Positions 1 to 7,576 are shown, numbered from the stretch's first letter. The stretch is 22,872 nt of DNA from Euryarchaeota archaeon UBA257 (GCA_002498985.1 DAJO01000014.1:1-22872), one strand, 5' to 3'. A program made the numbers and translations. The notes: a model not told the origin generated them from the letters alone.

Positions 1-32
1 CCCCCCGAGCATTCATCAATTTCTTACACACA

Positions 33-52
33 CTAATATTAGTTAAATTAAC
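33..52. promoter_or_regulatory. AT-rich double palindrome, possible TATA region of the 5S rRNA gene
   Basis: Two short overlapping inverted repeats are visible: CTAATATTAG (33-42) and GTTAAATTAAC (42-52). The second resembles an archaeal TATA element. It lies about 60 bases before the 5S body, so transcription from it would leave a leader of a few tens of bases. That leader would contain the imperfect hairpin at 53-77 (ACAG-GGC pairing with GCCTCTGT). The promoter role is inference from position and composition; no BRE was identified with confidence. The first 30 bases of the window hold nothing I can assign. Confidence 0.35.
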
Positions 53-111
53 ACAGGGCTCTATTGTGGGCCTCTGTCCAACAGGCATATCAATTCATCA
101 CATTCGAAAGA

Positions 112-242
112 GAGTTGTGCACGGCCATAGCGAAGGGGTTCTACCCGGTCCCATCTCGAACCCGGAAGTCAAGCCCTTCTGCGTCATTTCCTGTACTGTG
201 GTGCGAAAGCCCACGGGAACGTTTGTCGTTGTGCCACACTCT
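112..242 (+). rRNA. rrf: 5S ribosomal RNA
   Basis: This is the RNA of the large ribosomal subunit central protuberance. Recognisable 5S landmarks are GCCATAGCG at 124-132 and the loop B/C block with CCCATC, CGAACCCGGAAGT and AAGCCC at about 150-176. The GTACTG segment and GTGCGAAAGCCCACGGGAA lie in the 3' half. The ends pair: AGAGAGTTGTGCAC near 109-122 matches GTGCCACACTCTCT near 231-244 with a one-base bulge on each side, so helix I is extended into the flanks. The ends are therefore approximate by several bases. A pyrimidine-rich run (CTCTTTCCTCCCCC, 241-254) follows and may stop transcription. No 16S, 23S or tRNA gene is visible beside it, so it looks like a stand-alone 5S gene, as in Thermoplasma-type genomes where rRNA genes are unlinked. 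Confidence 0.9.
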
Positions 243-256
243 CTTTCCTCCCCCGC

Positions 257-266
257 ACAATTATAA
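257..266 (+). promoter_or_regulatory. Possible TATA box of the aIF6 gene
   Basis: ACAATTATAA sits directly after the 5S gene and about 40 bases before the aIF6 start codon. That spacing suits an archaeal promoter with a very short leader. The call rests on composition and position only. Confidence 0.3.
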
Positions 267-305
267 CAATCATGGGCGTAGCCATAAAGTGAAGAAGGCA
301 TTCAT

Positions 306-968
306 ATGACAATTTCGACTGGTGACATATTAGGAAATTCTCAAGTTGGAGTCTACTTGAGCGTCATTGGAAATAATTTATTTTATCCTACCTCTCTTGA
401 TAAACCTGCAATTCAAGAAATAGAGCAGGCATTTGATTTAGAGATGAACCCAATATTAATTGGGGGTTCTTCTTTACTTGGCAGCCTAATTGTAGGGAAT
501 AGCAAAGGAATCGCTGTAGCAGATATTGCAACAGAAGAAGATCTAGATATTCTGTCAAGTTTTGGAGAGATAGTAATATTGGAAAGTGGAGTAAATGCTG
601 CAGGGAATCTTGTTGAATGTAATGATTATGGGGCGGTGGTTAGTAAATCTATACCTACTCCTGGAGTCGAATTAATAGGCGAGGTTCTAGGAGTTAAAAC
701 AGCTAGGACTAGAGTCGCTGGTCAAGATACAGTTGGTTCTTTGCTAGTTGCCAATAACAAGGGAATTCTTTCTCATCCTGATGTCACCTCGTCAGAAGTC
801 AAAGTCATTGAGTCGGTAATGAAAGTGCCAATTATGGTGGGGACAGTTTGTTTTGGTTCACCTTATGTTGGAGCAGGATGTGTAACCTCTGAAAATGATG
901 CCTTAGTGGGCTCAGGTTCCACTGGTCCCGAATTAAACCGTATTGAAGATGCCTTAGGTCTAATTTGA
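306..968 (+). CDS. eif6: Translation initiation factor 6 (aIF6), ribosome anti-association factor
   Basis: aIF6 binds the large ribosomal subunit and prevents premature joining of the subunits. The 220-aa length matches the family (about 220). Several pseudo-repeats of the five-bladed pentein-type propeller are visible, each running through motifs such as GSSLLGSLIVGNSKGI, GSLLVANNKGIL and a segment with ECNDYGAVVS. The protein also has the family's recurring small-residue/Asn turns (VGNSKGI, VANNKGI). The start is the ATG at 306, the first in frame and after the TATA-like element. The gene follows the 5S rRNA in the same orientation and abuts a convergent gene with no spacer: its stop ends at 968 and the next gene's stop begins at 969. 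The usual archaeal neighbours of aIF6 (L31e, L39e) are not seen here. Confidence 0.92.
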   Translation: MTISTGDILGNSQVGVYLSVIGNNLFYPTSLDKPAIQEIEQAFDLEMNPILIGGSSLLGSLIVGNSKGIAVADIATEEDLDILSSFGEIVILESGVNAAGNLVECNDYGAVVSKSIPTPGVELIGEVLGVKTARTRVAGQDTVGSLLVANNKGILSHPDVTSSEVKVIESVMKVPIMVGTVCFGSPYVGAGCVTSENDALVGSGSTGPELNRIEDALGLI

Positions 969-1199
969 TTATATTGCCGTTGGTGCTACGTGGTCATCGT
1001 CTTTGTCTTCATTTTGTCTGACTCTATTCCATACATTCTTCATTAATAATTCATGGTGTGAGTCACAATAGTGGAATCTTTTGTAAGCTTCTCTAAACGA
1101 GTATGCCTTATTGCCGGTTGCAACAAGAAAACCTTCAGGAGACAATCTACTAATATTCTCTCCTTTCTCTGAGCAATCACCGTAATCACAACTTTTCAT
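969..1199 (-). CDS. Small predicted zinc-binding protein
   Basis: This 76-aa protein has no family I can name. It has two knuckles: CDYGDC near the N-terminus (Cys4, Cys9) and HYCDSHHE at 43-50 (Cys45 and His48 or His49). Together they form a C-x4-C...C-x2-H pattern that could hold one zinc ion, as in treble-clef or HNH-like small domains. The C-terminal third is charged and looks disordered. It starts at an ATG (1197-1199) and ends exactly against the aIF6 stop codon. It lies upstream of, and in the same direction as, the biotin carrier gene's strand but after its end, so it is probably a separate unit. Coding potential is supported by the ordered Cys/His pairs and the tight packing. Confidence 0.6.
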   Translation of the reverse strand: MKSCDYGDCSEKGENISRLSPEGFLVATGNKAYSFREAYKRFHYCDSHHELLMKNVWNRVRQNEDKDDDHVAPTAI

Positions 1200-1241
1200 A
1201 TTTTATCCACTCATTATCCATTAATTGAAATTACCTAGTCC

Positions 1242-1637
1242 TTACTTCAACGGTTCTATCACTACTAAAGGCATATTTGCTTCTATGCTTTCACCAGAAT
1301 GACAATTAATTTCTACTATTTTCCCTGTAATTGGTGCTTGAATTTCATTCTGCATTTTCATTGCTTCCAAGATCATTATTACTTGACCTTGTTCTACTAT
1401 TTCATCTAAAGAAACATTCAAAGATACAATTTTCCCAGGTATTGAAGAAGAGATTTTGCCTGAAAGTTTCCTCTTACTGCCTCCTCTTTTTCTTTTTTGT
1501 TTAGAGTCGGGTAACTCCCCTTCTGTTTTAACATCAAAAGTGACGCCTTCAATTTCAACAACCCATGAATCTCCTTTTCTTTCGATTAGAACCTCAAAAT
1601 CTTCTCCATCAACTATGATTTTTCTTTTTTCTTTCAA
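1242..1637 (-). CDS. Biotin carboxyl carrier protein of an acyl-CoA (propionyl-CoA) carboxylase
   Basis: This subunit carries biotin between the biotin carboxylase and the carboxyltransferase. The 131-aa protein has a short N-terminal beta domain (1-40), a basic linker rich in Lys/Arg/Ser (about 44-60) and a C-terminal biotinyl/lipoyl domain (62-131). The biotin-accepting lysine is in EAMKMQNEI, Lys94. The start is TTG at 1635-1637, chosen because a strong ribosome binding site, GAGGTGA (minus strand of 1642-1648), lies four bases upstream. The next in-frame ATG would remove the conserved N-terminal beta strand. The site overlaps the stop codon of the preceding 65-aa gene, so translation is probably coupled. 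The likely modifying enzyme is the biotin ligase fusion at 16058-17431. No biotin carboxylase gene is in the window. Confidence 0.9.
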   Translation of the reverse strand: MKEKRKIIVDGEDFEVLIERKGDSWVVEIEGVTFDVKTEGELPDSKQKRKRGGSKRKLSGKISSSIPGKIVSLNVSLDEIVEQGQVIMILEAMKMQNEIQAPITGKIVEINCHSGESIEANMPLVVIEPLK

Positions 1638-1641
1638 AAAA

Positions 1642-1839
1642 TCACCTCGAGGTACTTCTTTTTGACTTAAAGCTAGATAAATTTCTTTTTCCTAATAACA
1701 TTCTTCTGTGGTCAGTAACCCATTCATTTCCTTTAGATCTATATTCTGATGTCCTAATTGAGTCTCCTTGTGATGTTCTTAAAATTACGGCTGCAATTGC
1801 AACTTTTTTTAATAACTCAATTCTCTCTTTTTCCATCAT
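1642..1839 (-). CDS. 65-aa protein of unknown function between carboxyltransferase and biotin carrier
   Basis: I do not recognise this protein. It begins MMEKERIELLKKVAIAAVIL, a short amphipathic to hydrophobic helix. A polar middle with WVTDHRRMLLGKR follows, then a basic Ser/Lys/Arg tail. The start is the ATG at 1837-1839, because GAGGAT (minus strand of 1842-1847) sits just upstream and overlaps the carboxyltransferase stop codon. An upstream in-frame start would overlap that gene by 60 bases. Its place between the carboxyltransferase and the biotin carrier parallels small extra subunits known in other acyl-CoA carboxylases and decarboxylases (epsilon or delta chains). I see no sequence match to those, so a subunit role is only inference from position. 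Confidence 0.65.
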   Translation of the reverse strand: MMEKERIELLKKVAIAAVILRTSQGDSIRTSEYRSKGNEWVTDHRRMLLGKRNLSSFKSKRSTSR

Positions 1840-1846
1840 AAATCCT

Positions 1847-3400
1847 CTAAAGTGGTATATTTCCATGCTTTCTCTCAGGCCTAGTTTCTTCTTTATCAAG
1901 TAGAGCACCCAGTGCCTTAACTAGTACTTTTCTAGAATCCCTTGGTTGTATCACATCGTCTAGATACCCTAACGCAGCGGCTTGATATGGATTAGCAAAA
2001 GTTTCATTGTAGTCATCCACTAGTCTTTCTCTTTCTTGTTCTGGATTTCCTGCACTATTGATTCTTCTTCTATGAATTATTTGAACCGCTCCATCAGCCC
2101 CCATTACAGCAAGTTGAGCACTTGGCCAAGCAATATTATAATCGCCTCTAATATGTTTTGAGGACATTACATCATATGCACCGCCATATGCTTTTCTAGT
2201 AATTACTGTTATCTTAGGGACTGTTGCCTCTGCATATGCATAGAGTAATTTCGCACCATGCCTGATTATTCCACCCCACTCCTGATTAGCACCTGGTAAG
2301 AAACCAGGGACATCAACTAATGTCAGTATGGGTATGTTGAATGCATCACAAAACCTAACAAATCTTGCTGCTTTAACAGAGGCATCAATATCTAGACACC
2401 CTGCTAATATTTTCGGTTGATTTGCTACAATTCCAATAGTATGCCCTCCCATTCGTGAGTATCCTACAATGATATTTGGTGCAAAATCTGCTTGAACTTC
2501 TAGGAATGCTCCATCATCGACAATCTCTTCTATGACGGTTATCATATCATAAGGCTGCGAAGCATTTTCAGGAACTAAATCATCTAATTTATCGCAACTT
2601 CTAGAGAGTGAATCATTAGTTGATTTTGTCGGTGGTTTTTCTAAATTATTTGAGGGTAATAGTTGGATGAGTTCTCTTACTATTTCTAATGCATCATCAT
2701 CATTTTCTGCTGTGAAGTGAGTAACTCCTGATTTACTGGCATGAGTCCCTGCTCCTCCCAATTCTTCAAAAGAAACTTCTTCATTAGTTACAGTTTTTAT
2801 GACTTCAGGGCCTGTGATGAACATATGTGAAGTTTTATCAACCATAATTACGAAGTCTGTTATTGCAGGAGAATAAACTGCACCTCCTGCACATGGTCCC
2901 ATTATCACTGAGATTTGTGGTATCACTCCACTAGCCCTTACGTTTCTAAAGAATATTTCAGCGTATGATCCTAGACTTGCTACTCCTTCTTGGATTCTAG
3001 CACCTCCGCTATCATTTAATCCAATTACTGGCGCTCCAGTTTTCAGAGCCATATCTAGGATTTTACATATCTTCAGACCATGCATTTCTCCTAATGAACC
3101 TCCATATACAGTGAAATCTTGTGCAAAGCAGTATACTACTTTACCATTGATGGTTCCATGGCCACAAATAACACCGTCTCCAGGAATTACATTTTTATCC
3201 ATATCAAAATCTCTACATCTATGTTCAACAAGAGAATCGACTTCCATAAATGAGTCAACGTCTAATAATTGTTCAATTCTTTCCCTGGCAGTTAACTTTC
3301 CTTTCGAATGCTGCGCTGCAATTCTTTTTTGGCCCCCTCCTGCTTCAGATTGGGCTTTTCTTCGACGAAGTTCGTCGATACGTTCCTTCACACCAGACAT
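1847..3400 (-). CDS. pccB: Acyl-CoA (propionyl-CoA/methylmalonyl-CoA) carboxylase, carboxyltransferase subunit
   Basis: This enzyme transfers carboxyl from biotin to propionyl-CoA (possibly also acetyl-CoA), giving methylmalonyl-CoA. The protein is 517 aa from the chosen start, the normal length. The N-terminal crotonase-like half contains GKLTARERIEQLLD, FAQDFTVYGGSLGEMHG and LNDSGGARIQEGV with the GPCAGGAVYSPA oxyanion region. The C-terminal half has VDVPGFLPG, RKAYGGAYDVMSSK and the family ending KHGNIPL. I chose ATG at 3398-3400 (MSGVKERIDEL), where similarity to the family begins; an in-frame ATG at 3451 would add 17 residues. It heads a minus-strand operon with the 65-aa gene and the biotin carrier. 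The divergent mutase subunit and MeaB point to propionyl-CoA as the main substrate. Specificity cannot be fixed from sequence by eye. Confidence 0.93.
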   Translation of the reverse strand: MSGVKERIDELRRRKAQSEAGGGQKRIAAQHSKGKLTARERIEQLLDVDSFMEVDSLVEHRCRDFDMDKNVIPGDGVICGHGTINGKVVYCFAQDFTVYGGSLGEMHGLKICKILDMALKTGAPVIGLNDSGGARIQEGVASLGSYAEIFFRNVRASGVIPQISVIMGPCAGGAVYSPAITDFVIMVDKTSHMFITGPEVIKTVTNEEVSFEELGGAGTHASKSGVTHFTAENDDDALEIVRELIQLLPSNNLEKPPTKSTNDSLSRSCDKLDDLVPENASQPYDMITVIEEIVDDGAFLEVQADFAPNIIVGYSRMGGHTIGIVANQPKILAGCLDIDASVKAARFVRFCDAFNIPILTLVDVPGFLPGANQEWGGIIRHGAKLLYAYAEATVPKITVITRKAYGGAYDVMSSKHIRGDYNIAWPSAQLAVMGADGAVQIIHRRRINSAGNPEQERERLVDDYNETFANPYQAAALGYLDDVIQPRDSRKVLVKALGALLDKEETRPERKHGNIPL

Positions 3401-3511
3401 ATGATGGTATTGAATGGCGAGACTCACCCAATTAGCATTACTCTTCGCCAAACTCTTAAAAATCGTTGAATCGGTTGTTTGAAATCGTTTGGCCGCTCCC
3501 CTGACTTTGTT

Positions 3512-3955
3512 ATGAGTATGCGAATTGTAATCGCTAAGCCGGGTCTAGACGGCCACGATAGAGGCGCAAAGGTAATTGCTAGAGCTTTAAGGGACGCAGG
3601 ACATGAAGTAATCTATACTGGTTTGAGAAGAAAACCATCTGAAATAGTCCGCGTAGTTATGGATGAAGATGCTGTTGCAGTCGGGCTTTCGACTCTGTCA
3701 GGTGCTCACAACGTACTGATACCAAAGGTTTGTGAAGAGTTAATTTCTAACGGTATGGGGGATGTAATTGTTTTTGCAGGCGGAATTATACCCGAATCAG
3801 ATAGAGATTATTTGTATTCTTTAGGTGTTAGAGCCATATTTGGCCCAGGTACAAAAACAAGTTCAATAATTGATTTCTTAGAAATCATTTCAGAACGTAA
3901 AAATAGTCAATTAGATGTGGGTGTTGGAGAAAAAATAGGATGGAGATGGTCTTGA
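3512..3955 (+). CDS. Methylmalonyl-CoA mutase, cobalamin-binding (C-terminal) subunit
   Basis: This subunit holds adenosylcobalamin for the interconversion of methylmalonyl-CoA and succinyl-CoA. The 147-aa protein is a stand-alone B12 domain. It has KPGLDGHDRGAKVIARALRD at its start, with the cobalt-ligating His15 in the D-x-H-x-x-G motif. LSTLSGAHN, FAGGIIP and FGPGTKTSSIIDFL follow. I chose the ATG at 3512 (MSMRIVIAKPG), with the ATG at 3518 an alternative; the in-frame ATG at 3479 adds residues unlike the family. The separate small subunit is the usual archaeal arrangement, and the large catalytic subunit must be elsewhere. It overlaps the MeaB gene by up to 16 bases and is divergent from the carboxyltransferase gene, with about 110 bases between the starts. 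Confidence 0.93.
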   Translation: MSMRIVIAKPGLDGHDRGAKVIARALRDAGHEVIYTGLRRKPSEIVRVVMDEDAVAVGLSTLSGAHNVLIPKVCEELISNGMGDVIVFAGGIIPESDRDYLYSLGVRAIFGPGTKTSSIIDFLEIISERKNSQLDVGVGEKIGWRWS

Positions 3956-4809
3956 GTCACGATAACAATATCGCCCTCGCCAAGCAAGGAAATAGAAGGG
4001 AGCTTGCTAAATTATTGACAATAATAGAGTCAGGTGAAAGATTACCAATAAAAGAATCTAACGAATCATGGGTTTTAGGTGTAACGGGACCTCCAGGTGT
4101 AGGTAAATCTACGTTAATAGGTGTCATGATAGATGAGTGGGTAAGAAGAGGAGAAAAAGTAGCAGTTTTAGCTATAGATCCATCATCTCCAAAAAGTGGT
4201 GGGGCACTACTAGGTGATAGAATGAGGATGTCATCTGCAGATAACGGAGAATCTGTTTTCATCCGTAGTTTGGCTACTAGAAATCATCCTGGTGGATTAA
4301 TGCCTTTTTTAGATTCAATGATAAACTTACTAAGCTATTGTGGTTGGACTAAAATAATTATTGAAACCGTAGGAAGCGGTCAATCGGAAATCAGAATAGT
4401 AGCCTTCGCAAATAGAATAATGTTAGTTGATGGTCCGGACCGAGGAGATATTATTCAAGCAGAAAAAGCAGGTATTATCGAATTAGCAGATATTATTGTC
4501 ATAAATAAATCAGATTTACCAAATTCTGATGCTGCAGCAATTTCTATCAAGAAATCACTTGAATATTCTAATAAGGGTAATGACACAATTGTTATGCTGA
4601 CTTCTTCAATAAACAACACAGGGGTATCTGAGTTAATAGAGGAATTAGACAACCTACATGTTGACAAAGATAGAAGCATTTTGAGAACTAAAGAAAGATT
4701 ACTTTCAGCCTGGGACTATAGATTACTATCCAATCCTTCTTTAAATGATATATTATTAAACTTAGAGTCTGGAGCGATAAACCTAGATGAAGCGCTGAAT
4801 CATCTTTGA
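3940..4809 (+). CDS. meaB: MeaB/ArgK-type GTPase, methylmalonyl-CoA mutase chaperone
   Basis: This G3E-family GTPase protects methylmalonyl-CoA mutase and gates its cobalamin loading. The 289-aa protein shows an N-terminal helical segment, a P-loop GPPGVGKS (50-57), AIDPSSPKSGGALLGDRMRM (79-98), IRSLATRNHPGGL (108-120), the ETVGSGQSE switch (142-150) and the NKSD base-recognition motif (189-192). The family usually reads ETVGVGQSEVD; here it reads SGQSEIR, a mild divergence. The C-terminus is shorter than in many homologues (about 320 aa). The start may be ATG 3940, ATG 3946 or the TTG at 3952 that overlaps the upstream stop. In each case the gene is translationally coupled to the mutase subunit. 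Pairing with the B12 subunit makes the assignment firm. Confidence 0.93.
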   Translation: MEMVLSHDNNIALAKQGNRRELAKLLTIIESGERLPIKESNESWVLGVTGPPGVGKSTLIGVMIDEWVRRGEKVAVLAIDPSSPKSGGALLGDRMRMSSADNGESVFIRSLATRNHPGGLMPFLDSMINLLSYCGWTKIIIETVGSGQSEIRIVAFANRIMLVDGPDRGDIIQAEKAGIIELADIIVINKSDLPNSDAAAISIKKSLEYSNKGNDTIVMLTSSINNTGVSELIEELDNLHVDKDRSILRTKERLLSAWDYRLLSNPSLNDILLNLESGAINLDEALNHL

Positions 4810-5480
4810 AACTATTTTTTGGAAGTGGCAAATTGAGCAATGATGCAATCCCATTAGATATAGATCATGCTAAACACTCAGTTGGAGGGATGAGTGGCCA
4901 TATTTTCAGGAGATTCACCCATGTGATAATGTGTTTAGTACCTATTTTATATTATACCAAAGGCGATCAACTTTCTAATTTTTTCTCAATGGAGCCTAAT
5001 CAATTTGTTACTTACTGCCTGCTTATTTTGATTTTACTTGAAATCTTAAGGCTGTACTTCGGAATTATAATTGTAGGGCAAAGAGAATATGAAGCAAAAC
5101 AAGTATCTGCACTTGCGTGGGGAGCATTTGCTGTTTGTTTGGCATTAATTATTTCTCCTGAGTCAAAAAATTTCGATGGTTTGGAATCAGGTATATATGC
5201 TGCGCCATTAATTTGGGGTTTGACTTTTGTAGACCCTATTATGGGTGAAATTAAGCGTTCAAAAAAAGGAATTAAAGCTGCAATATTTGGCGGATTAATT
5301 ACTTCTTATGTGATTTGGTTGTCTAGTAGTTATTTTTTAGGTACTCCTATTATTGCGTCAATTATTTTAGCGCCAATGACGGTTCTTGGTGAATTGCCAA
5401 CAGTAAGATGGATTGATGATAATGCCACCATGATTCTTCTTCCATTAACAGTTTTACTATTAATAGAACCATTTCTTTGA
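4806..5480 (+). CDS. Dolichol/polyprenol kinase-like integral membrane protein
   Basis: The 224-aa protein has about six to seven hydrophobic segments, beginning around residues 37-50. Two features resemble the CTP-dependent dolichol/phytol kinase family: a basic-aromatic start of the first helix (HIFRRFTHV, 31-39), like the family's RK..H, and the ending GELPTVRWIDDNATMILLP (195-213), like the family's E......DDN.T.PL. The motif DPIMGEIKR (143-151) occupies the place of the family's D-A-x-A-x-x-x-G block. The likely role is making a polyprenyl phosphate carrier for glycosylation. The start is TTG 4806, overlapping the MeaB stop by four bases. A clear ribosome site is lacking, and an internal ATG at 4890 would remove the first 28 residues. 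The function is family-level only. Confidence 0.55.
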   Translation: MKLFFGSGKLSNDAIPLDIDHAKHSVGGMSGHIFRRFTHVIMCLVPILYYTKGDQLSNFFSMEPNQFVTYCLLILILLEILRLYFGIIIVGQREYEAKQVSALAWGAFAVCLALIISPESKNFDGLESGIYAAPLIWGLTFVDPIMGEIKRSKKGIKAAIFGGLITSYVIWLSSSYFLGTPIIASIILAPMTVLGELPTVRWIDDNATMILLPLTVLLLIEPFL

Positions 5481-5533
5481 ACATCCACTGGCGTCATGTT
5501 TACATTCTTCACACTTCTCGAAGGCTTGATAAT

Positions 5534-5650
5534 ATGGATGATAGTGAACAAAATGAGATTATGGAATCCTCACTCTCGCAAAACACTTATGTTATGATTT
5601 GGGTAATTGCATCTTTGGCATCTCTAGCAATATATGTGAAATATTTCTAA
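5534..5650 (+). CDS. 38-aa predicted single-helix membrane peptide
   Basis: This short ORF runs from ATG 5534 to the TAA at 5648-5650. Its N-terminus is acidic and polar (MDDSEQNEIMESSLSQN), followed by one hydrophobic helix (YVMIWVIASLASLAIYVKYF). It fills most of the gap between the dolichol-kinase-like gene and asparagine synthetase, in the same orientation. The acidic head, the clean transmembrane helix and the terminal basic residue look like a real small membrane protein. A 117-base ORF in AT-rich DNA can also arise by chance, and no homologue is recognised. Confidence 0.35.
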   Translation: MDDSEQNEIMESSLSQNTYVMIWVIASLASLAIYVKYF

Positions 5651-5697
5651 TTTCATATAAAACGCTGAATTATATACCTGTTATTTTTGGAAGTAAT

Positions 5698-7563
5698 ATG
5701 TGTGGTATTACCGGGATTCTAGGTAACGGTGACTCTACCGTTGTAAACTCTATGTCGGGCAATTTATCTCACAGAGGGCCAGATGGTTTCGGTAGTTTCG
5801 AATCCGATTTGGTGGTCGGAAGTATTTGTCTCGCTCAATCAAGACTAGCAATCGTAGATATAAATGGCTCAAAACAACCTATTGAATCTGAACATAATTG
5901 TATTCTAGTTCAGAATGGCGAGATATATAACTTCCAAAAAATTAAATCAGAAATTCAAAACTATCCTTGGAAGACATCAGGAGATAGTGAGACAATTCTA
6001 GCACTTCATCGCAAATATGCGTATGGAAATAAGAAAACATATGAGATTCCGGTCGGTAAAAAAGTAGGGTCGCTAATCAAAACCAAAGATGCAGATAAAC
6101 CAGGGAATAATGCAGATAAGCATAGGTCTTGGGTTTCAAAATTAGATGGTGTTTGGGGATTTGCATTATGGGATCCTCAAATTAGAGAATTAATACTTTG
6201 TAGAGATCCGATGGGTGTTAAACCTCTATTTAGAACTTTATTACCTGACGGCACGCTCCTATTTGGCTCTGAAATAAAATCATTTTATGCACATCCAGAA
6301 TTTCAAGCAAAGCCTGATATTAACGCTTTAGCTGTTAGATTAGCATTTGAATACCCATTAGATTACACTACATTGTTCTCAAATGTGACTTCTGTAGCGC
6401 AAGGCACTATCGAAACTTGGACAATAGATAAAGAAGGTAAAGCTGTACTAACCGGCATTACCAGATATAATCAAGAGAAGGTTTCTCCTGAAGGGAATTG
6501 GAATCCCAATTTAGACGCGGAAATTCTGTTAAAATCTCTTTACAATGGTGTGGAGTCAAGGCTAATGTCTGATGTTCCAGTAGGAGTTGTATTATCAGGA
6601 GGTTTAGATTCCAGTCTTATTGCAGGACTGTCAAAGAAAGTTTCTGATTCTAAGGGTCTTGAAACTCCCGATGTTTGGACAGTCGCAGGAGATGAGAACA
6701 ATCCTGACATGCTGGCAGCGATAAGTCTTGCAGAGCATTATGAATTGAATCATCATAAGAAAATAATAGACCCTGAAAAATTTTGGCATACATTACCAAA
6801 TTTTATCTGGAGTGGTGAAGATTTGGATATCTCAGTATTATTTTGGCAGCCTTTATTTGAAGAAATGTCGAAGAAAGTAAAAGTAGGAATTTGTGGACAG
6901 GGTGCTGATGAATTACATGCTGGTTATTCAAGATATAAGAAATTAAATTCACATTCTAAATTAATCGATGAGCGATTGTCAGATTTTGGAAATATCTCAA
7001 TCGATAAAAATTTTATTGGTTTAGGTCAACCGTGGATTAATAGTGATTTATCTGCCCAGAAAAATTTCACTAGTGTCAACGAAGCAATCCAATTTGAACT
7101 TGATAGAGGGCAATTAACAAATTTTCAACTTAGATTGGGTGATAGGCATAGTATGGCTTTCGGGGTAGAAGCGAGAGTTCCATTTTTATGTAGAGAGCAT
7201 AGAACTCTATCTCATAAAATCCCAGAAGGGTGGAAAATAAGTGAGACTGATGAAAAGTTAGCATTGAGGTACGCTGCCAATTTAACTGATCTACCTAAAG
7301 ACATTGTGTACAGGCCGAAGATGCCTGCTGGAACTGCTACAACTCCTAATATAATGAATAATCTACTTTCTGAATTAACACCTCATGCTCAAGATTGGTC
7401 TGATGATTATGGTAAATTGGCTCCAATGCTCAGGAAGCAACCAGATATGGCAATCGGAATGAGACTATTTCATGCAATGCATCTTACTGATAATCAAAAT
7501 GGAATTCGAAAAGGAACAGTAATGGATTTAATTTATGATGTTAGTGATTGGAAAAGCCTGTAA
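5698..7563 (+). CDS. asnB: Asparagine synthetase (glutamine-hydrolysing)
   Basis: The enzyme makes asparagine from aspartate, ATP and glutamine. The true start is ATG 5698, giving MCGITGI, because the mature enzyme needs Cys2 as the glutaminase nucleophile; a longer in-frame ORF from 5599 would bury it. The N-terminal class II glutaminase domain shows SHRGPDGFG (24-32), QSRLAIVD and NGEIYNF (73-79). The synthetase domain shows the ATP loop LSGGLDSS (299-306), CGQGADELHAGYSRYK (399 onward) and GDRHSMAFGVEARVPFL. At 621 aa it is longer than many archaeal forms. Part of the excess is about 35 extra residues (about 108-145) between the glutaminase helix ending LALHRKY and the strand SKLDGVWGFALWD. 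It could act on another acceptor, since some AsnB paralogues amidate other substrates, but the full motif set favours asparagine. Confidence 0.92.
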   Translation: MCGITGILGNGDSTVVNSMSGNLSHRGPDGFGSFESDLVVGSICLAQSRLAIVDINGSKQPIESEHNCILVQNGEIYNFQKIKSEIQNYPWKTSGDSETILALHRKYAYGNKKTYEIPVGKKVGSLIKTKDADKPGNNADKHRSWVSKLDGVWGFALWDPQIRELILCRDPMGVKPLFRTLLPDGTLLFGSEIKSFYAHPEFQAKPDINALAVRLAFEYPLDYTTLFSNVTSVAQGTIETWTIDKEGKAVLTGITRYNQEKVSPEGNWNPNLDAEILLKSLYNGVESRLMSDVPVGVVLSGGLDSSLIAGLSKKVSDSKGLETPDVWTVAGDENNPDMLAAISLAEHYELNHHKKIIDPEKFWHTLPNFIWSGEDLDISVLFWQPLFEEMSKKVKVGICGQGADELHAGYSRYKKLNSHSKLIDERLSDFGNISIDKNFIGLGQPWINSDLSAQKNFTSVNEAIQFELDRGQLTNFQLRLGDRHSMAFGVEARVPFLCREHRTLSHKIPEGWKISETDEKLALRYAANLTDLPKDIVYRPKMPAGTATTPNIMNNLLSELTPHAQDWSDDYGKLAPMLRKQPDMAIGMRLFHAMHLTDNQNGIRKGTVMDLIYDVSDWKSL

Positions 7564-7576
7564 TCTCAACTAGAAA

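Noticed and set aside
64..309. Open frames of 66-81 aa on both strands across the first 300 bases
   Set aside because: They run through the 5S rRNA gene; the base sequence is explained by rRNA structure.
3401..3451. Longer N-terminus of the carboxyltransferase from an ATG at 3451
   Set aside because: The 17 extra residues do not resemble the family; MSGVKERIDEL is the expected start.
5599..5697. N-terminal extension of asparagine synthetase
   Set aside because: The enzyme needs a free Cys directly after the initiator Met, which fixes the start at 5698.
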